Shown piece after piece: positions 27,041-37,193 of a stretch of DNA of 64,000 bases. Source of the stretch: Mesorhizobium jarvisii (GTDB lineage Bacteria > Pseudomonadota > Alphaproteobacteria > Rhizobiales > Rhizobiaceae). The notes beneath the pieces were generated by a model that saw only the letters and a program-made list of their open reading frames with translations, had not been told where the DNA came from and did not search any database. A program made the translations under genes and the position numbers. The stretch spans positions 1-64,000 of the forward strand of contig NZ_QZXA01000016.1 in the NCBI RefSeq assembly GCF_003601985.1, read 5' to 3'. Numbering within the stretch: position 1 is the stretch's first letter; every line of letters starts with the position of its first letter.

Positions 27041-27915
27041 CCGCCCAACCCTTTGACGATTTGCGACATGCCCATGAAGCGCGTGTAGATGGCGGCGAAG
27101 AAGCCGAGCACGAGGAACAGCACGATCGAAAGCGTGGCGCCCATCGGCCAGTTCAGCTCGCTCATGATGGTGTCGTAGATCAGATTGCCGAACAGTGCGT
27201 CGCGGCCGGAGCCGAGCAGCTGTGGCGTGACATAGCTGCCGGCGGCGAGCACGAAGCAGAGCAGCAGGCCCGCCGCGAGGCCCGGCAGCGAAAGCGGAAG
27301 CGTGACCTCGCGGAACGCCTGCGCGCTGGTGCAGCCCATCGAGCGGGCCGCCGAAATCAGGGTGCGGTCGATACCCTCGAGGCTGACATAGACGTTGAGG
27401 ATCATGTAGGGCAGCAGGAAGTGCAGCATGCCGAGGATGACCGCGCCCTCATTGTAGAGCATCGGCAGCGGCTCGCTGATGATGCCCAGCTTCAGCAGCG
27501 CGACATTGATGACGCCCTGTTCGCCCAGGATGTTGATCCAGGAAAAGGTGCGGATGGTGAAGCTGATCCAGAACGGCACGATGAGCAAAAGCAGCAACAG
27601 CCACTTGTGCTTGAAGGTCGTCGCCCAGATGAAATAGGCCGGGAAATAACCCAGCACCCCGCAGAGCAGCGCCGTGATGGCGCCGACCCGCAGCGTCTTC
27701 AAGAGGAAGCCCGCATAATAGCTGTCGGTCAGGAATTCGTGCCAGTTCGCCGTCGTCAGTGCGCTGGTTTCCACGCCGGCGGTGACGAAAGTGAAGAAGG
27801 TGTAGGCCGCCATCACTGCGATCGGCAGCACCAGGAAGAAGATCAGCAGCAGCAGCACCGGCGCGACCAGAAGCCATGCCAGCCGTGGATCATACAATGT
27901 CCATCGTCGTTTCAT
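27037..27915 (-). CDS. ABC transporter permease, PotB/PotH type
   Basis: A 292-residue inner-membrane permease with about six segments and an EAA loop (SAARSMGCTSAQAFREVTLP near residues 190-210). The first gene of the four-gene operon. The ATG at 27915 is chosen because it directly precedes KRRWTLYDPRLAW and the first membrane segment; the upstream in-frame extension is not protein-like. About 180 bp separates it from the 3' end of htpG, leaving room for the operon promoter. Confidence 0.92.
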   Translation of the reverse strand: MKRRWTLYDPRLAWLLVAPVLLLLIFFLVLPIAVMAAYTFFTFVTAGVETSALTTANWHEFLTDSYYAGFLLKTLRVGAITALLCGVLGYFPAYFIWATTFKHKWLLLLLLIVPFWISFTIRTFSWINILGEQGVINVALLKLGIISEPLPMLYNEGAVILGMLHFLLPYMILNVYVSLEGIDRTLISAARSMGCTSAQAFREVTLPLSLPGLAAGLLLCFVLAAGSYVTPQLLGSGRDALFGNLIYDTIMSELNWPMGATLSIVLFLVLGFFAAIYTRFMGMSQIVKGLGG

Positions 27916-28095
27916 GAGCACCCGGTGCGCTTTCTTTGAAGCGCCTGTCTTGTTCCCGGGCCAAGATTGGGTGATTGATGGCCCGATGTCTACACCAGGC
28001 GATTGAGCCAGCGGACATCGGGCGCGTCGCCGGCTGCGATCGCCGCCGGAAACACTGTCGGCGGACGGCATCGCAGCGGCTTCGGTAGGCGAAGC

Positions 28096-29982
28096 TCAGC
28101 CCTTCGCGATGCCGCGTGCGATCAGCCGTGCCAGGCGCTCGGAGAATGCCCTGGCGTCGGCCGGCTTGTCGCCGTCGAGCACGCGCGCCTCGTCGTAGAG
28201 AAGATGGGCCGCGTCGTCCTTGAAGGCCTGGTCCTCGTCGCCGAGGCCGGCCAGCGCCAGCACGCGCTCATGGCGTGGATTGATCTCCAGGATGGGCTTG
28301 GCCGCCTTGTCGAGGCGGCCGGCGGCGTTCATCAGCCGCTCGAACTGCCGGTCGGGACCATGCTCCGGAGCGACCAGGCAGACGGCGCTCTCGGTCAGGC
28401 GGTCGGAGGCCTTCACATCCGAGACGGCATCGCCAAGCGCCGATTTGACGAAGGCCAGGAAGCCGTCGACCTCGGGCGCTGCCGTCACATCCGGCTTCTT
28501 GGCGTCGTCGAGCAGCGGGATGTCGGACAGGTCGGCGACGCCTTGCGTCACCGACTTGAACGGCTTGCCGTCGAAGTCCGGCGCCATCGTCACCCAGAAA
28601 CTGTCGACGGGGTCGGTCAAGAGCAGCACCTCGATGCCGCGCGCCTTGAACCCTTCGAGCTGCGGCGAGGCTTCGAGCCGGGCGCGGTCGTCGCCGGCCA
28701 TGAAGAAGATCGCTTTCTGGCCTTCCTTCATCGCCGCGACATAGTCGGCAAGGCCGCGCCAGCCTTCGCCCGAGGCGGTCGAATGGAAGCGGGCGAGCTT
28801 CAGCAATTGCTCGCGCCGCTCGTAATCCTCGTAGAGCCCTTCCTTCAGGACGACGCCGAAATTCTCCCAAATCTTGGCATAGGCTTCGGCCTCGTTCTCG
28901 GCCAGCTTGGCGAGGTCGCCGAGCACGCGGTTGGTCAGGCCCTTGCGGATGGAGGCCAGCAGCGGGCTTTCCTGGATCATCTCGCGCGAGACGTTGAGCG
29001 GCAGGTCGGCGGAATCGACCAGCCCACGCACGAAGCGCAGATAGCGCGGCAGAAGGTCGGCATCGTCGGTGATGAAGACGCGGCGCACATAGAGCTTCAT
29101 GCGGCCCTTGCGGTCCTGGTCGAACAGATCGAACGGCCGCGAGCCGGGCACGAAAGCGAGCACGGAGTATTCCTGCCGCCCCTCGGCGCGAAAATGGATG
29201 GTGGCGGCCGGCTCGTCATACTGGCCGGCGACGCTGCGGTAGAAATCGGTGTATTCCTCTGGCTTGATCTCGCTCTTCGGCCGCACCCAGAGAGCCGTGC
29301 CATCGGCGATGTCGCGCGCCTCGGCGCCTGGCTTTTCGACGAGCGTGATCGGCACCGGCACATGGCCCGATTGCGACTTGGCCAGCTGCTCCAGCCGGTA
29401 GGACCCGGTGTAGGATACGGCGTCGTCCATCAGATGCAGCACGACGCGGGTGCCTCGCTTCGGTGCGGCTTCAAGAGGGGCCGGCGCGATCTCATACGAA
29501 CCCTTGCCGTCGGATGACCAGCGCCAGGCTTCCTCGCTTCCGGCGAGGCGGCTGATGACATCGACGCGATCGGCCACCATGAAGGCGGAATAGAAGCCGA
29601 CGCCGAACTGGCCGATGAGTTGCGTGTCCTCCGTGCCTGAGCCGACGCGCTCGATGAAGGCGCGCGTGCCCGAGCGGGCGATCGTGCCCAGCGCCTCGGC
29701 CATGTCGTCGCGGCTCATGCCGATGCCATTGTCCTCGACGGTGATCTCTTTGTTGTCCGGATCGGCCGAAATTGAAATGCGCGGCTTGGGATCGTCGCCC
29801 AGCAATTCGGGGTGGCTGACGGCCTCGAAACGCAGCTTCTCGCAAGCGTCGGCGGCGTTGGAGATCAGCTCGCGCAGGAACACGTCCTTATCGGAATAGA
29901 CCGAATGCACCATCATGTGCAGCAGCCGCGAAACATCCGCCTCGAATGCCCTGGTTTCCGTCGCTTTCGTGTCCGTCGTCAT
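28096..29982 (-). CDS. htpG: Molecular chaperone HtpG (Hsp90)
   Basis: A 628-residue Hsp90 of normal bacterial length. The GHKL ATPase domain shows FLRELISNAADACEKLR, VEDNGIGM and IGQFGVGFYSAF. The middle domain contains the conserved DLPLNVSREMIQ segment with its catalytic Arg, and the C-terminal dimerisation domain follows. It acts in the cytosol as an ATP-driven folding chaperone. Transcribed alone, with a repeat pair upstream. I could not identify a heat-shock promoter with confidence. Confidence 0.97.
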   Translation of the reverse strand: MTTDTKATETRAFEADVSRLLHMMVHSVYSDKDVFLRELISNAADACEKLRFEAVSHPELLGDDPKPRISISADPDNKEITVEDNGIGMSRDDMAEALGTIARSGTRAFIERVGSGTEDTQLIGQFGVGFYSAFMVADRVDVISRLAGSEEAWRWSSDGKGSYEIAPAPLEAAPKRGTRVVLHLMDDAVSYTGSYRLEQLAKSQSGHVPVPITLVEKPGAEARDIADGTALWVRPKSEIKPEEYTDFYRSVAGQYDEPAATIHFRAEGRQEYSVLAFVPGSRPFDLFDQDRKGRMKLYVRRVFITDDADLLPRYLRFVRGLVDSADLPLNVSREMIQESPLLASIRKGLTNRVLGDLAKLAENEAEAYAKIWENFGVVLKEGLYEDYERREQLLKLARFHSTASGEGWRGLADYVAAMKEGQKAIFFMAGDDRARLEASPQLEGFKARGIEVLLLTDPVDSFWVTMAPDFDGKPFKSVTQGVADLSDIPLLDDAKKPDVTAAPEVDGFLAFVKSALGDAVSDVKASDRLTESAVCLVAPEHGPDRQFERLMNAAGRLDKAAKPILEINPRHERVLALAGLGDEDQAFKDDAAHLLYDEARVLDGDKPADARAFSERLARLIARGIAKG

Positions 29983-30149
29983 CTAGATTTTCCCATGCTG
30001 TTCATCCGCACGCCGCGCCGGGCGCGTTCGGGACTTTCCTTTCAACCATTTTTTGCGGTGCTGGCAACTGCGTTCAGTGTGCCAGCGCGCCGACGATATG
30101 GTGGTGGGATGCGAAGGCGACAAGAGGGCGCCTGCGGGCGAGACTATCG

Positions 30150-30337
30150 ATCTCCCCCCTCGTGGGGGAGATGGCCGGCAGGCCAGAGGGGGGCGTGAAG
30201 GAACTCGGCCTTGCCTATTTGCTGGGCTCAGCGGTGACCGCTTCTTCCAAAGGGTACAGCAATCCAACGCTATGAGACGTCGGCGGGTCAGCGCCCCCCT
30301 CTGCCCCGCCGGTCATCTCCCCCACGAGGGGGGAGAT
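30150..30337. repeat. RIME-like inverted pair
   Basis: The left unit begins ATCTCCCCCCTCGTGGGGGA near 30150 and ends at GGCCAGAGGGGGG. The right unit (about 30295-30337) is its inverted counterpart, ending CCACGAGGGGGGAGAT. It belongs to the same sequence class as 6419-6573, with GCCGGCAGG in place of TCCGGCAGG. It occupies the 375-bp gap upstream of htpG, where I see no gene. Confidence 0.75.
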
Positions 30338-30357
30338 CGGCAGCGTCAGCGTCGCGC

Positions 30358-31242
30358 CTACTTCCCCGCCATGTGATCCGCCAGCGCCTGCGCCTGGGCG
30401 AGCAGGGCGGGGTAGGCCGGGGTATCCGGCAGGCTCTTGCCCATGCAGGCGCGGAAGTCGTTGTCGCCTTTCGTCCAGGCGGCGTTGGCGGCGTCGGATG
30501 TGTTTTCGTCGCTGTCGTCGGTGGCCTGCTTGGCGAGTTTTTGGGCGGCGGCGTCGGCGGCGGTCCACGCCGCGTCGCAGGTTGCGATCTTGGGGACGGG
30601 CGGTGTCGCGGGCGCTTCGGCGATCAGGACGCTGTTGCCCTTGACGACTGTGACGACGACCTCCTGGTCGGAGTTCGGTCCGATATCCTGTGCCCAGCCG
30701 CCGAGGCGGGCGATCGCCATGTCGGCGCCGTCAGGCTTCTTGAGCGCGAAGTCGAGCGTGCCGGTGAAGGCGGCGTCGCTGCCGATGGCTTGGGTGTAGA
30801 AGGCATCGAGCTTCAGCGCCGCGTCGAAGCTGGTGGGCAGTTTGAGATCGGCGTCCGTCTCGGCGGCGCGCGACTTAAGCCAGTGCTCGACCAGCCCGCG
30901 CGTCGAGGCCACGATGCTGGGACCATCCTCGGTGCCGTGGCGCAGCCCGTCCAGCATGCCGAAGCCGACATCGGAGGAACTGAGGCTTTCGATGTTGATC
31001 TTGCCGGCGGCCGGAAAATCCTTGACTGTGAAAGGCCCGAGCAGGGCGGAAAGCCGCTTTTCGAGATCGGCGCGGGCCTTTTCATTGGCCGCATCGAGCG
31101 TCTCCACCGGTGCGTTCGTGCTCTCCATCGCCGCGATGTCGGCAATCGCCTTGTCGCGCGCGGCTATATAATCGTCCTCGGGCGAGGCGGCGAAGGCAGC
31201 ACTGCTCGCAAGGGCAAACATGACCGTCCAGACCAACCGCAT
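30358..31242 (-). CDS. Exported protein of unknown function
   Basis: A 294-residue protein with a signal peptide (MRLVWTVMFALASSAAFA). The mature part begins SPEDDYIAARDKAIADIAAM and is helical and Ala-rich, with two Cys near the end (IATCDAAW, FRACMGKSLP). I do not recognise the family. A 31243-31567 gap upstream holds nothing identifiable. Confidence 0.75.
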   Translation of the reverse strand: MRLVWTVMFALASSAAFAASPEDDYIAARDKAIADIAAMESTNAPVETLDAANEKARADLEKRLSALLGPFTVKDFPAAGKINIESLSSSDVGFGMLDGLRHGTEDGPSIVASTRGLVEHWLKSRAAETDADLKLPTSFDAALKLDAFYTQAIGSDAAFTGTLDFALKKPDGADMAIARLGGWAQDIGPNSDQEVVVTVVKGNSVLIAEAPATPPVPKIATCDAAWTAADAAAQKLAKQATDDSDENTSDAANAAWTKGDNDFRACMGKSLPDTPAYPALLAQAQALADHMAGK

Positions 31243-31582
31243 GACAGAACCTTTCTTCGTGGCGGATCAACAGGCCAGGCAGCCATCGGGCAGCTTTGCG
31301 GCTATTGCGCGGCAGAAAACGCCGAGGCGAAACATCCTGATCGGGGAGGCATGGCAAGCGCTGCCATTAACCATCGATTAACTATCCGGTCGCCTTTGAT
31401 TCAAATTTGATGGATACTGTTTTTAGGCCAAACGAGCCTGCTCAAGAGGCCGGGGAAGACAGTAGTTGCAAGCTTGGCGCGCCACTCTCGGTCGTGCGGC
31501 AGGCTGAAATCAAAGAAGAAGCGACGGACCACCGTCGCCTTGCGGGGAGGCGTCAGCATCATTCTTGATGAGGATCGCCAGA

Positions 31583-31864
31583 ATGAAGATCGAAGACGCA
31601 GTGACCGCTGTAACAGCCGAGGCCAACGCGCTCATGTCCTGCCTCGGCCAGCCCGTGGTCGCCTATCACGTGACGGAAATCATGCGAGAGGCCAATCTGG
31701 AACACGCCAGGCGGATGCAACTCGCCCTGATGCAGCGAAGCATCGAGGCGCTGGTCGATGACGGGCTGGAGGATATCGCCGCGGAGCGGTATGTTTCGCA
31801 GTTCCACGGTCATCTAGGCTCGACGTGGAGGCTGCTGCACGCTTCGGATGGCGTGGCGCATTGA
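31583..31864 (+). CDS. Small hypothetical protein
   Basis: A 93-residue protein from MKIEDAVTAVTAEANAL, helical, with two Met/Arg-rich amphipathic stretches and no signal peptide. GAGGA lies about 9 bp before the ATG at 31583; ATG 31568 is an in-frame alternative. It converges with the nucleoside hydrolase gene with a 41-bp gap. No family recognised. Confidence 0.5.
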   Translation: MKIEDAVTAVTAEANALMSCLGQPVVAYHVTEIMREANLEHARRMQLALMQRSIEALVDDGLEDIAAERYVSQFHGHLGSTWRLLHASDGVAH

Positions 31865-31905
31865 AGGAATGGCTTACGGACCAGATCGTAGGGATACGGC
31901 TTGGC

Positions 31906-32880
31906 TCACGCCTTCTGCCTGGTCAGCCGCTCCAGCGCATCCACGATCAGGTCGCAAAACTTCGCGTGGTCCAGCTTCATCGCCACGGTGTGGCGGAAGT
32001 CGGTCTGCTCGCTCGCCGTGCCGCCGAAATGGCGCATGCCGCCCATTTTCTCGAAATTGCAGACCGTCATGCCCTTGGTCCAGCGGCCGGCGATTTCGAC
32101 GCGGATGTCGGCCCTCTCGGTGATGAAGATGGTCGGGTCGATCATGGCCGCGACGCAGCAGGCGTCATGGATGGCGGGATACTCGATCTGCAGCAGGCCG
32201 CCATGCGTGGTCGCTATGAACGCCCAGATATCGAGGATGAACCTTGCCATCGGGCCGCCTATGGCGCGCACGCGGTCCTGCAGGTCCGGTGTGGCCAGTG
32301 CCTGGTGCGTGAGGTCGAGCCCCACCATGGTGACGTCCCAATCGGCGCGAAACACCACGTCGGCCGCCTCAGGATCGGCATAGACGTTGAACTCCGCCGC
32401 GGGCGTGATGTTGCCCCGCGTAAAACTGCCGCCCATCGCGACGACCCGCTTCACCCGCTCGACGATGCGCGGGTCCTTGCGCACGGCGAGCGCGATGTTG
32501 GTGTAGGGACCGACCGGCACCAGCGTCACCGTCTTCGGCTCATGCGCCATGACCGTGTCGATGATGAAGTCGACGGCATGCCGCTTGTCGAGCGCGAACG
32601 AGGCGGGCGGCAGCACGGGGCCGTCGAGCCCGGTATCTCCGTGGATCTCGACGGCCAGCACCTGATCGATGATGAGCGGGCCGGGAGAGCCCTTCGCCAC
32701 AGGCACTTTGATGCCATAGGCGGTGCACACGGAAAGCGCGTTACGCGTGGTGTTGTCGACATTGTGGTTGCCCGAAACGGTGGTGATGCCGAGGAGATCG
32801 ATCTTGGGGTTTCCGGCCGCGAGCAGGATGGCGATCGCGTCATCATGCCCGGGGTCGCAGTCCAGGATGATCTTTTCCAT
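31906..32880 (-). CDS. Inosine-uridine-preferring nucleoside hydrolase
   Basis: A 324-residue protein of the IunH/Rih family. DCDPGHDDAIAILLA near the N-terminus supplies the calcium-binding Asp cluster. GPYTNIALA and the late HDACCVAAM with the conserved His-Asp are also present. It hydrolyses the N-glycosidic bond of ribonucleosides for salvage; the RihB-like sequence favours pyrimidines but does not prove it. The ATG at 32880 has GGGAGG 7 bp upstream. The 32881-33221 gap holds nothing I can name. Confidence 0.92.
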   Translation of the reverse strand: MEKIILDCDPGHDDAIAILLAAGNPKIDLLGITTVSGNHNVDNTTRNALSVCTAYGIKVPVAKGSPGPLIIDQVLAVEIHGDTGLDGPVLPPASFALDKRHAVDFIIDTVMAHEPKTVTLVPVGPYTNIALAVRKDPRIVERVKRVVAMGGSFTRGNITPAAEFNVYADPEAADVVFRADWDVTMVGLDLTHQALATPDLQDRVRAIGGPMARFILDIWAFIATTHGGLLQIEYPAIHDACCVAAMIDPTIFITERADIRVEIAGRWTKGMTVCNFEKMGGMRHFGGTASEQTDFRHTVAMKLDHAKFCDLIVDALERLTRQKA

Positions 32881-33221
32881 GGTGGGCACCTCCCTTGTCG
32901 GCCGAACCTGTGGGCACAAGAGGCTGGCGCGCGCGCGCAGTCAAGGTTTTGCGCTCGACCACTCCAGAGCTCGTTTGCTCCCCGCTCGGGTCCGGACGGC
33001 CAAGCCTCTTATGGAGACCGCCCGCCGGTGCATCGCCGTTGCTGATTCAAACAGAACCGTCTTTGCCGCATGGAGCAGGGGAAAGCTTCATTCGTTCGTT
33101 CGAATGACAACAAGCAGGGAAATAGGAGGTAGCGTCCAGGTGACGCGGCATCCCAGCGCCGTGGCTCGAACTAAGTGGAGAATACGATCGCGGTGAGGGT
33201 CGCGCCAGGTGGAGTCAAGTG

Positions 33222-34451
33222 ATGAATCATTTGCAGGGTACCAGGTCCAAATGTCTGCGCTTTGACTTCACCTTTACCGAACGACCGCCTTCGATTTTGC
33301 TTTACGGGATATGTGGCAGCGGGCGTAACGCCGTGCTGCCCCTCGTTTCGTCACTCCTCATTCTGCTGTTTGCGTCCCCGGCAAACAGCCAGCTGGCGCC
33401 CGATGCGTCCGCAACTGCCGCGGCCAATGGCCGTTCGCCGGTCGCGGTTTCGAACCGCACCGATATCGCGAAAGACGAGGGTGAGCAGGCCTTGCGCCGC
33501 GAACTGGCCGCGGCACGGGCCGAGTTGGCCAGGCAAGCGCAGGCCTTGAAAGCGCAACAGCAGACGGACGCAGCGCTCACGCTCAATCTGGAGACGGCGC
33601 AGCGTGCCATCGAAGATTTCAGGGCGGAAGCCAGCCTCTGGGACAGCAAGAAAGCCGCTATGCCTGAAGCGCCTCCCTCCGTGGATGGCTCCCAGGCTGC
33701 CACGAAGCAGGCGCTTGATGAGCAGAGCCATAAGATCGGGCTGCTGGAACAGGAACTCGCCACGGCTCGTCAGACGATCGATGCTCTCAAGACAGCGGCA
33801 AATCTGTCTGTGGCGCAGCAGGCCGAGGCCGTGAAGGACCGGCAACAGGCCGACGCCGCCGCGAAGCAGGCGCTGGATGAGGAGCGCCATAAGGTCGGGC
33901 GCATGGAACAGGAACTCGCCACGGCTCGTCAAACGATCGATGCGCTCAAGGCAGGCGCAAATCTGGCCGTCGTGGACCAGGCCAAGGCCGTGAAGGACCG
34001 ACAACAGGCCGATGCCTCTTCAAACCAGGCTCGCAAAGCGCTCGAACTGGAACGTCAGCGAGCAGATTCAGCCATGCGTGACCTCGACATCGCCCGCAAG
34101 GAACGCGACGCCCTGAAGCAGAGCTCGATGGATTTGAGCGCGGCACTCGAACAGGAGCGCGAAAGAGCCAACGGCCTGGCACGCAGTCTCAGCGCCGCGC
34201 GCGAGGAAATCGACAGCGCCAAGATCGACAGTATGAAGGAAAAACGTCGGACCGCGGCCGCGGTGCGTGCGCCTAAAGCAGGTGCCTCCAAGACCGCGCT
34301 CGCAAGTTCACCGTCGCGCCCGGTTGCAGCCCGTAAGCCGGGCGTGCTGAAAAAACGCAAGGTGAAGGGTCCAAAGCCGCCGCAGCCTGTCATGATGGCA
34401 ACCTTCGCTCTTCCCCCCGCATTGCTGCCAACCCGACCACTTTCGCAGTGA
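33222..34451 (+). CDS. Long coiled-coil protein with a 53-residue tandem repeat
   Basis: A 409-residue protein. A hydrophobic segment (about residues 38-56, ending PANSQ) suggests a late signal or anchor. From residue 75 to 345 it is heptad-rich. A 53-residue unit starting KQALDE and containing EQELATARQTIDALK occurs twice in tandem (DNA period 159 bp, from 33705 and 33864), and a decayed third partly follows. The last 60 residues are Lys/Pro-rich and basic. It ends 34 bp before the next exported protein gene. A structural envelope role is inferred. Confidence 0.7.
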   Translation: MNHLQGTRSKCLRFDFTFTERPPSILLYGICGSGRNAVLPLVSSLLILLFASPANSQLAPDASATAAANGRSPVAVSNRTDIAKDEGEQALRRELAAARAELARQAQALKAQQQTDAALTLNLETAQRAIEDFRAEASLWDSKKAAMPEAPPSVDGSQAATKQALDEQSHKIGLLEQELATARQTIDALKTAANLSVAQQAEAVKDRQQADAAAKQALDEERHKVGRMEQELATARQTIDALKAGANLAVVDQAKAVKDRQQADASSNQARKALELERQRADSAMRDLDIARKERDALKQSSMDLSAALEQERERANGLARSLSAAREEIDSAKIDSMKEKRRTAAAVRAPKAGASKTALASSPSRPVAARKPGVLKKRKVKGPKPPQPVMMATFALPPALLPTRPLSQ

Positions 34452-34485
34452 AAGACAGGTGAGCGAAATGCACGGCGCAGGGAGG

Positions 34486-35301
34486 ATGACATTGAAAAAA
34501 TACTTCGTGGCCGCGTTGACGATCGGCATCGCGATCGGGCCTGCCTCGGCTCTCGATGCGGGTTTAGGCGGTAAAGTCGGCGGCGTCGGGATAGGCGCCG
34601 GAGTGAGCGCCGGTTCGCAAGGCGCATCCGTAGGGGTGGGCGCGAGCGTAGGCGGTGTCGGCGGAGCAAATGTCGGCGCTTCGGTCGGCGCAGGCAACGT
34701 AGGCGTCAGTGCCAGCGGTAACGTTGGCTCCGCAAGCGTCAGTGCCGGCGGTAACGTTGGCTCCACAGGCGGAGGCCTTTCGACAGGTGTCGGCCTGGGC
34801 GCCGATCCATCCGCCGAAAACGGATCGGCGGCCGCTGCCAGCGGTTCGGCCGCCACGGCAGCCAGTGGTTCTGCCGCGACGGGCACGGGTTCTGCCGCGA
34901 CGGGCACTGGATCTGCCGCGACGGCCACTGCCACGACCGCCACTGCCAGGACCTCCAGGCCATCGATCGCCCTGCCGCCCGTCCTCAGGCCTTCCAGAGC
35001 CGGCCAGGGCGACCTCACCAGGGGATATCCCTTTGCACCCCTGGAAGCACTGAAAGCGAAACCCGGCACGCCAGTCGCGGTCGTGCAAGCCTGTCGCGCG
35101 GCGATCCTGTCCGCCGCCAAGCCGCTTGGCGCCGTCCGTGTCCGCGCGGTCAGCGCAGGTGCCTTGCGTCGACGTGGGGGTGCGCTGACGGCGCCGATCC
35201 AAGTGCGAATAGACTATGCGGGACGCGGTGGCATCGAAATCCGGCAAGCGCAAGTCGGCTGTCGCCTCGATGCGGCGGGCAGGGTGATAGCGGTAAAATA
35301 G
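34486..35301 (+). CDS. Exported Gly/Ala/Ser-repeat protein
   Basis: A 271-residue protein: signal peptide (KKYFVAALTIGIAIGPASA), a low-complexity region (about residues 25-150) of GVGASVGGVG- and GSAATGTGSAAT-like repeats, then a folded C-terminal domain (about 180-271) with two Cys (VVQACRAA, VGCRLDAAG). GGGAGG lies directly before the ATG at 34486, so the TTG at 34492 (better spacing) or ATG 34468 could be the real start. Probably co-transcribed with the coiled-coil gene. Confidence 0.7.
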   Translation: MTLKKYFVAALTIGIAIGPASALDAGLGGKVGGVGIGAGVSAGSQGASVGVGASVGGVGGANVGASVGAGNVGVSASGNVGSASVSAGGNVGSTGGGLSTGVGLGADPSAENGSAAAASGSAATAASGSAATGTGSAATGTGSAATATATTATARTSRPSIALPPVLRPSRAGQGDLTRGYPFAPLEALKAKPGTPVAVVQACRAAILSAAKPLGAVRVRAVSAGALRRRGGALTAPIQVRIDYAGRGGIEIRQAQVGCRLDAAGRVIAVK

Positions 35302-35371
35302 AACCGATCTGCAACAGGGCACGCGGCGCTCCGCCGACGTCGCCCGAGTTGGGCCGGCATATGCGGCCCCG

Positions 35372-37018
35372 CTACCCCTTCCGCTTCTCCACCTCCGCCT
35401 TCCGCAGCAGGAACCGCTGGATCTTGCCGCTCGGCGTCTTCGGCAATTCCGCGACGAAATCGATTTCGCGCGGATAGGCGTGGGCCGAAAGCCGCTTGCG
35501 GACGTGTTGCGCCAGTTCCTCGGCCAGTTCCGGGCTACCCTGATAGGCGGGCGCCAGGATGACGAAGGCCTTGACGATCTCGGTGCGCTGCGGGTCGGGC
35601 ACGCCGACCACCGCCGCCTCGTTGACCGCGGGATGTTCGATGAGCGCGCTTTCGACATCGAAGGGGCCGATGCGGTACCCCGACGAGGTGATGACATCGT
35701 CGGCGCGGCCGATGAAGGAGACCGAGCCGTCCGGCTCGTATTCCACCGTGTCGCCGGTGCGGTAATAGCCGCCCGCGATCGCCGGCGTCTCGGCCTGGTG
35801 GTAGCCGTCGAACCAGCGCAGCGGCGAGTTGGCGATGTCGACGGCGAGGATGCCGGGCTGGTTGGGGCCGAGCTCGTTGCCTTCGTCGTCCAGCACCACC
35901 ATGCGATAGCCCGGCATGGCAAAGCCGGCAGAGCCCGCGCGCACGGGATGCGAAAGCCCATGGTGGTTGTTGACCATCATGCCGTTTTCGGTCTGGCCGT
36001 AATGGTCGTGGATAGGGGCGGCGAGATGGGCGTCGAACCAGCGGATCACTTCCGGGTTGAGCGGCTCGCCGGCGCTGCTCACCACCCGCAGCCGTCCCTT
36101 GATGGGGGCGGCAGCTACAGGCCCTTCGGCGAGCAGCAGGCGGAAGGCGGTGGGCGAGCCGGCAAGGCTGGTGACGCCGAGCCGCTCGATGATTTCATAG
36201 GTGCTTCCGGCGGCGAAGGCGCCTTCATTGAAGGTTGTGGCGATGCCGAGCAGCAGCGGGCCTGTGATGGCGTAGTAAAGGCCATAGGCCCAGCCGGGAT
36301 CGGCGATGTTCCAGAAGACGTCGTCGGGGCGCAGTCCGATCGCATCGCGCATGTAGGCGCCGAAGGCCAGCAGCGCGCTGAGCGGCACCGGCACGCCCTT
36401 GGGCAGGCCCGTCGTGCCTGAAGTCGACATCATCATGAACAGGTCGTCGCCCTTGCGCATGACGGGTTCGCAATCGGGGGAGGCAGAGGCAAGCGCGGCG
36501 CGGAAGTCGATGTCGCCCTGGGGCAAGGCATCGCCAGCACCAAGAATGGTGGCGATCGGCGGGCAGTTCTCGATCTCGTCGAGCTTGCCGCGATTGGCCG
36601 GATTGGTCACCACCAGCTTGGCGCCGCTGTAGCCGAGGCGGTGCTCGATCGCCTTCGGGCCGAAGGCGGTGAACAGCGGCTGGTAGACAGCGCCGATGCG
36701 CCAGGTGGCTAGGATGAGCGCGACGAGTTCGGGAATGCGCGGCAGCATGCCGGCGACGACATCGCCGGGACCCACGCCTGCATCCTTGAGCAGGTTGGCG
36801 ACGCGGCCCGACATATCGGCGAGGTCGTCGAAGCTGAACAGCCGGAGTTCGCCGCCGGCCGAGATCGCGCGCAGCGCCAGCCGGTTCTCACCGGTATGGC
36901 GGCCGCAGCATTCGACATAGGCGTTGATGCCAGTCGCCGGGTCGCCGTCAAGCCTGGCGATCTCATCCTCGATGCGAAAGGCCGCGACGGCGTCCTCGTA
37001 GCGTGGCAAGCCGGTCAT
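35372..37018 (-). CDS. Acyl-CoA synthetase (AMP-forming)
   Basis: A 548-residue ANL-family enzyme. The phosphate loop is STSGTTGLPKG (about residues 197-207), followed by HYGQTENG, YYRTGDT and the C-terminal lysine motif PSGKIQRF. It resembles the medium-chain acyl/acetyl-CoA synthetase group that forms an acyl-AMP and then the CoA thioester. The preferred acid is not predictable. Monocistronic on the minus strand, divergent from the serine hydrolase gene. Confidence 0.92.
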   Translation of the reverse strand: MTGLPRYEDAVAAFRIEDEIARLDGDPATGINAYVECCGRHTGENRLALRAISAGGELRLFSFDDLADMSGRVANLLKDAGVGPGDVVAGMLPRIPELVALILATWRIGAVYQPLFTAFGPKAIEHRLGYSGAKLVVTNPANRGKLDEIENCPPIATILGAGDALPQGDIDFRAALASASPDCEPVMRKGDDLFMMMSTSGTTGLPKGVPVPLSALLAFGAYMRDAIGLRPDDVFWNIADPGWAYGLYYAITGPLLLGIATTFNEGAFAAGSTYEIIERLGVTSLAGSPTAFRLLLAEGPVAAAPIKGRLRVVSSAGEPLNPEVIRWFDAHLAAPIHDHYGQTENGMMVNNHHGLSHPVRAGSAGFAMPGYRMVVLDDEGNELGPNQPGILAVDIANSPLRWFDGYHQAETPAIAGGYYRTGDTVEYEPDGSVSFIGRADDVITSSGYRIGPFDVESALIEHPAVNEAAVVGVPDPQRTEIVKAFVILAPAYQGSPELAEELAQHVRKRLSAHAYPREIDFVAELPKTPSGKIQRFLLRKAEVEKRKG

Positions 37019-37193
37019 GTCAGTCCTCCCTGGCGGCGCTCCATCTCCCCATGGCGCGCCTTCATCAGTCAGATTGCCTGAAATCGTGGTGATGGTCGAT
37101 TGCGACGAAGGTGGACCGTGAGGCGGCAGGCATTGGCCTCGGTTGCACCGGCCTGTATCATAGCCAGGTTAATGCAGGAGAGGAGGCTCGGAC

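Noticed and set aside
28003..29517. Long plus-strand frame antisense to htpG
   Set aside because: htpG is certain on the minus strand, and the antisense product has no family features.
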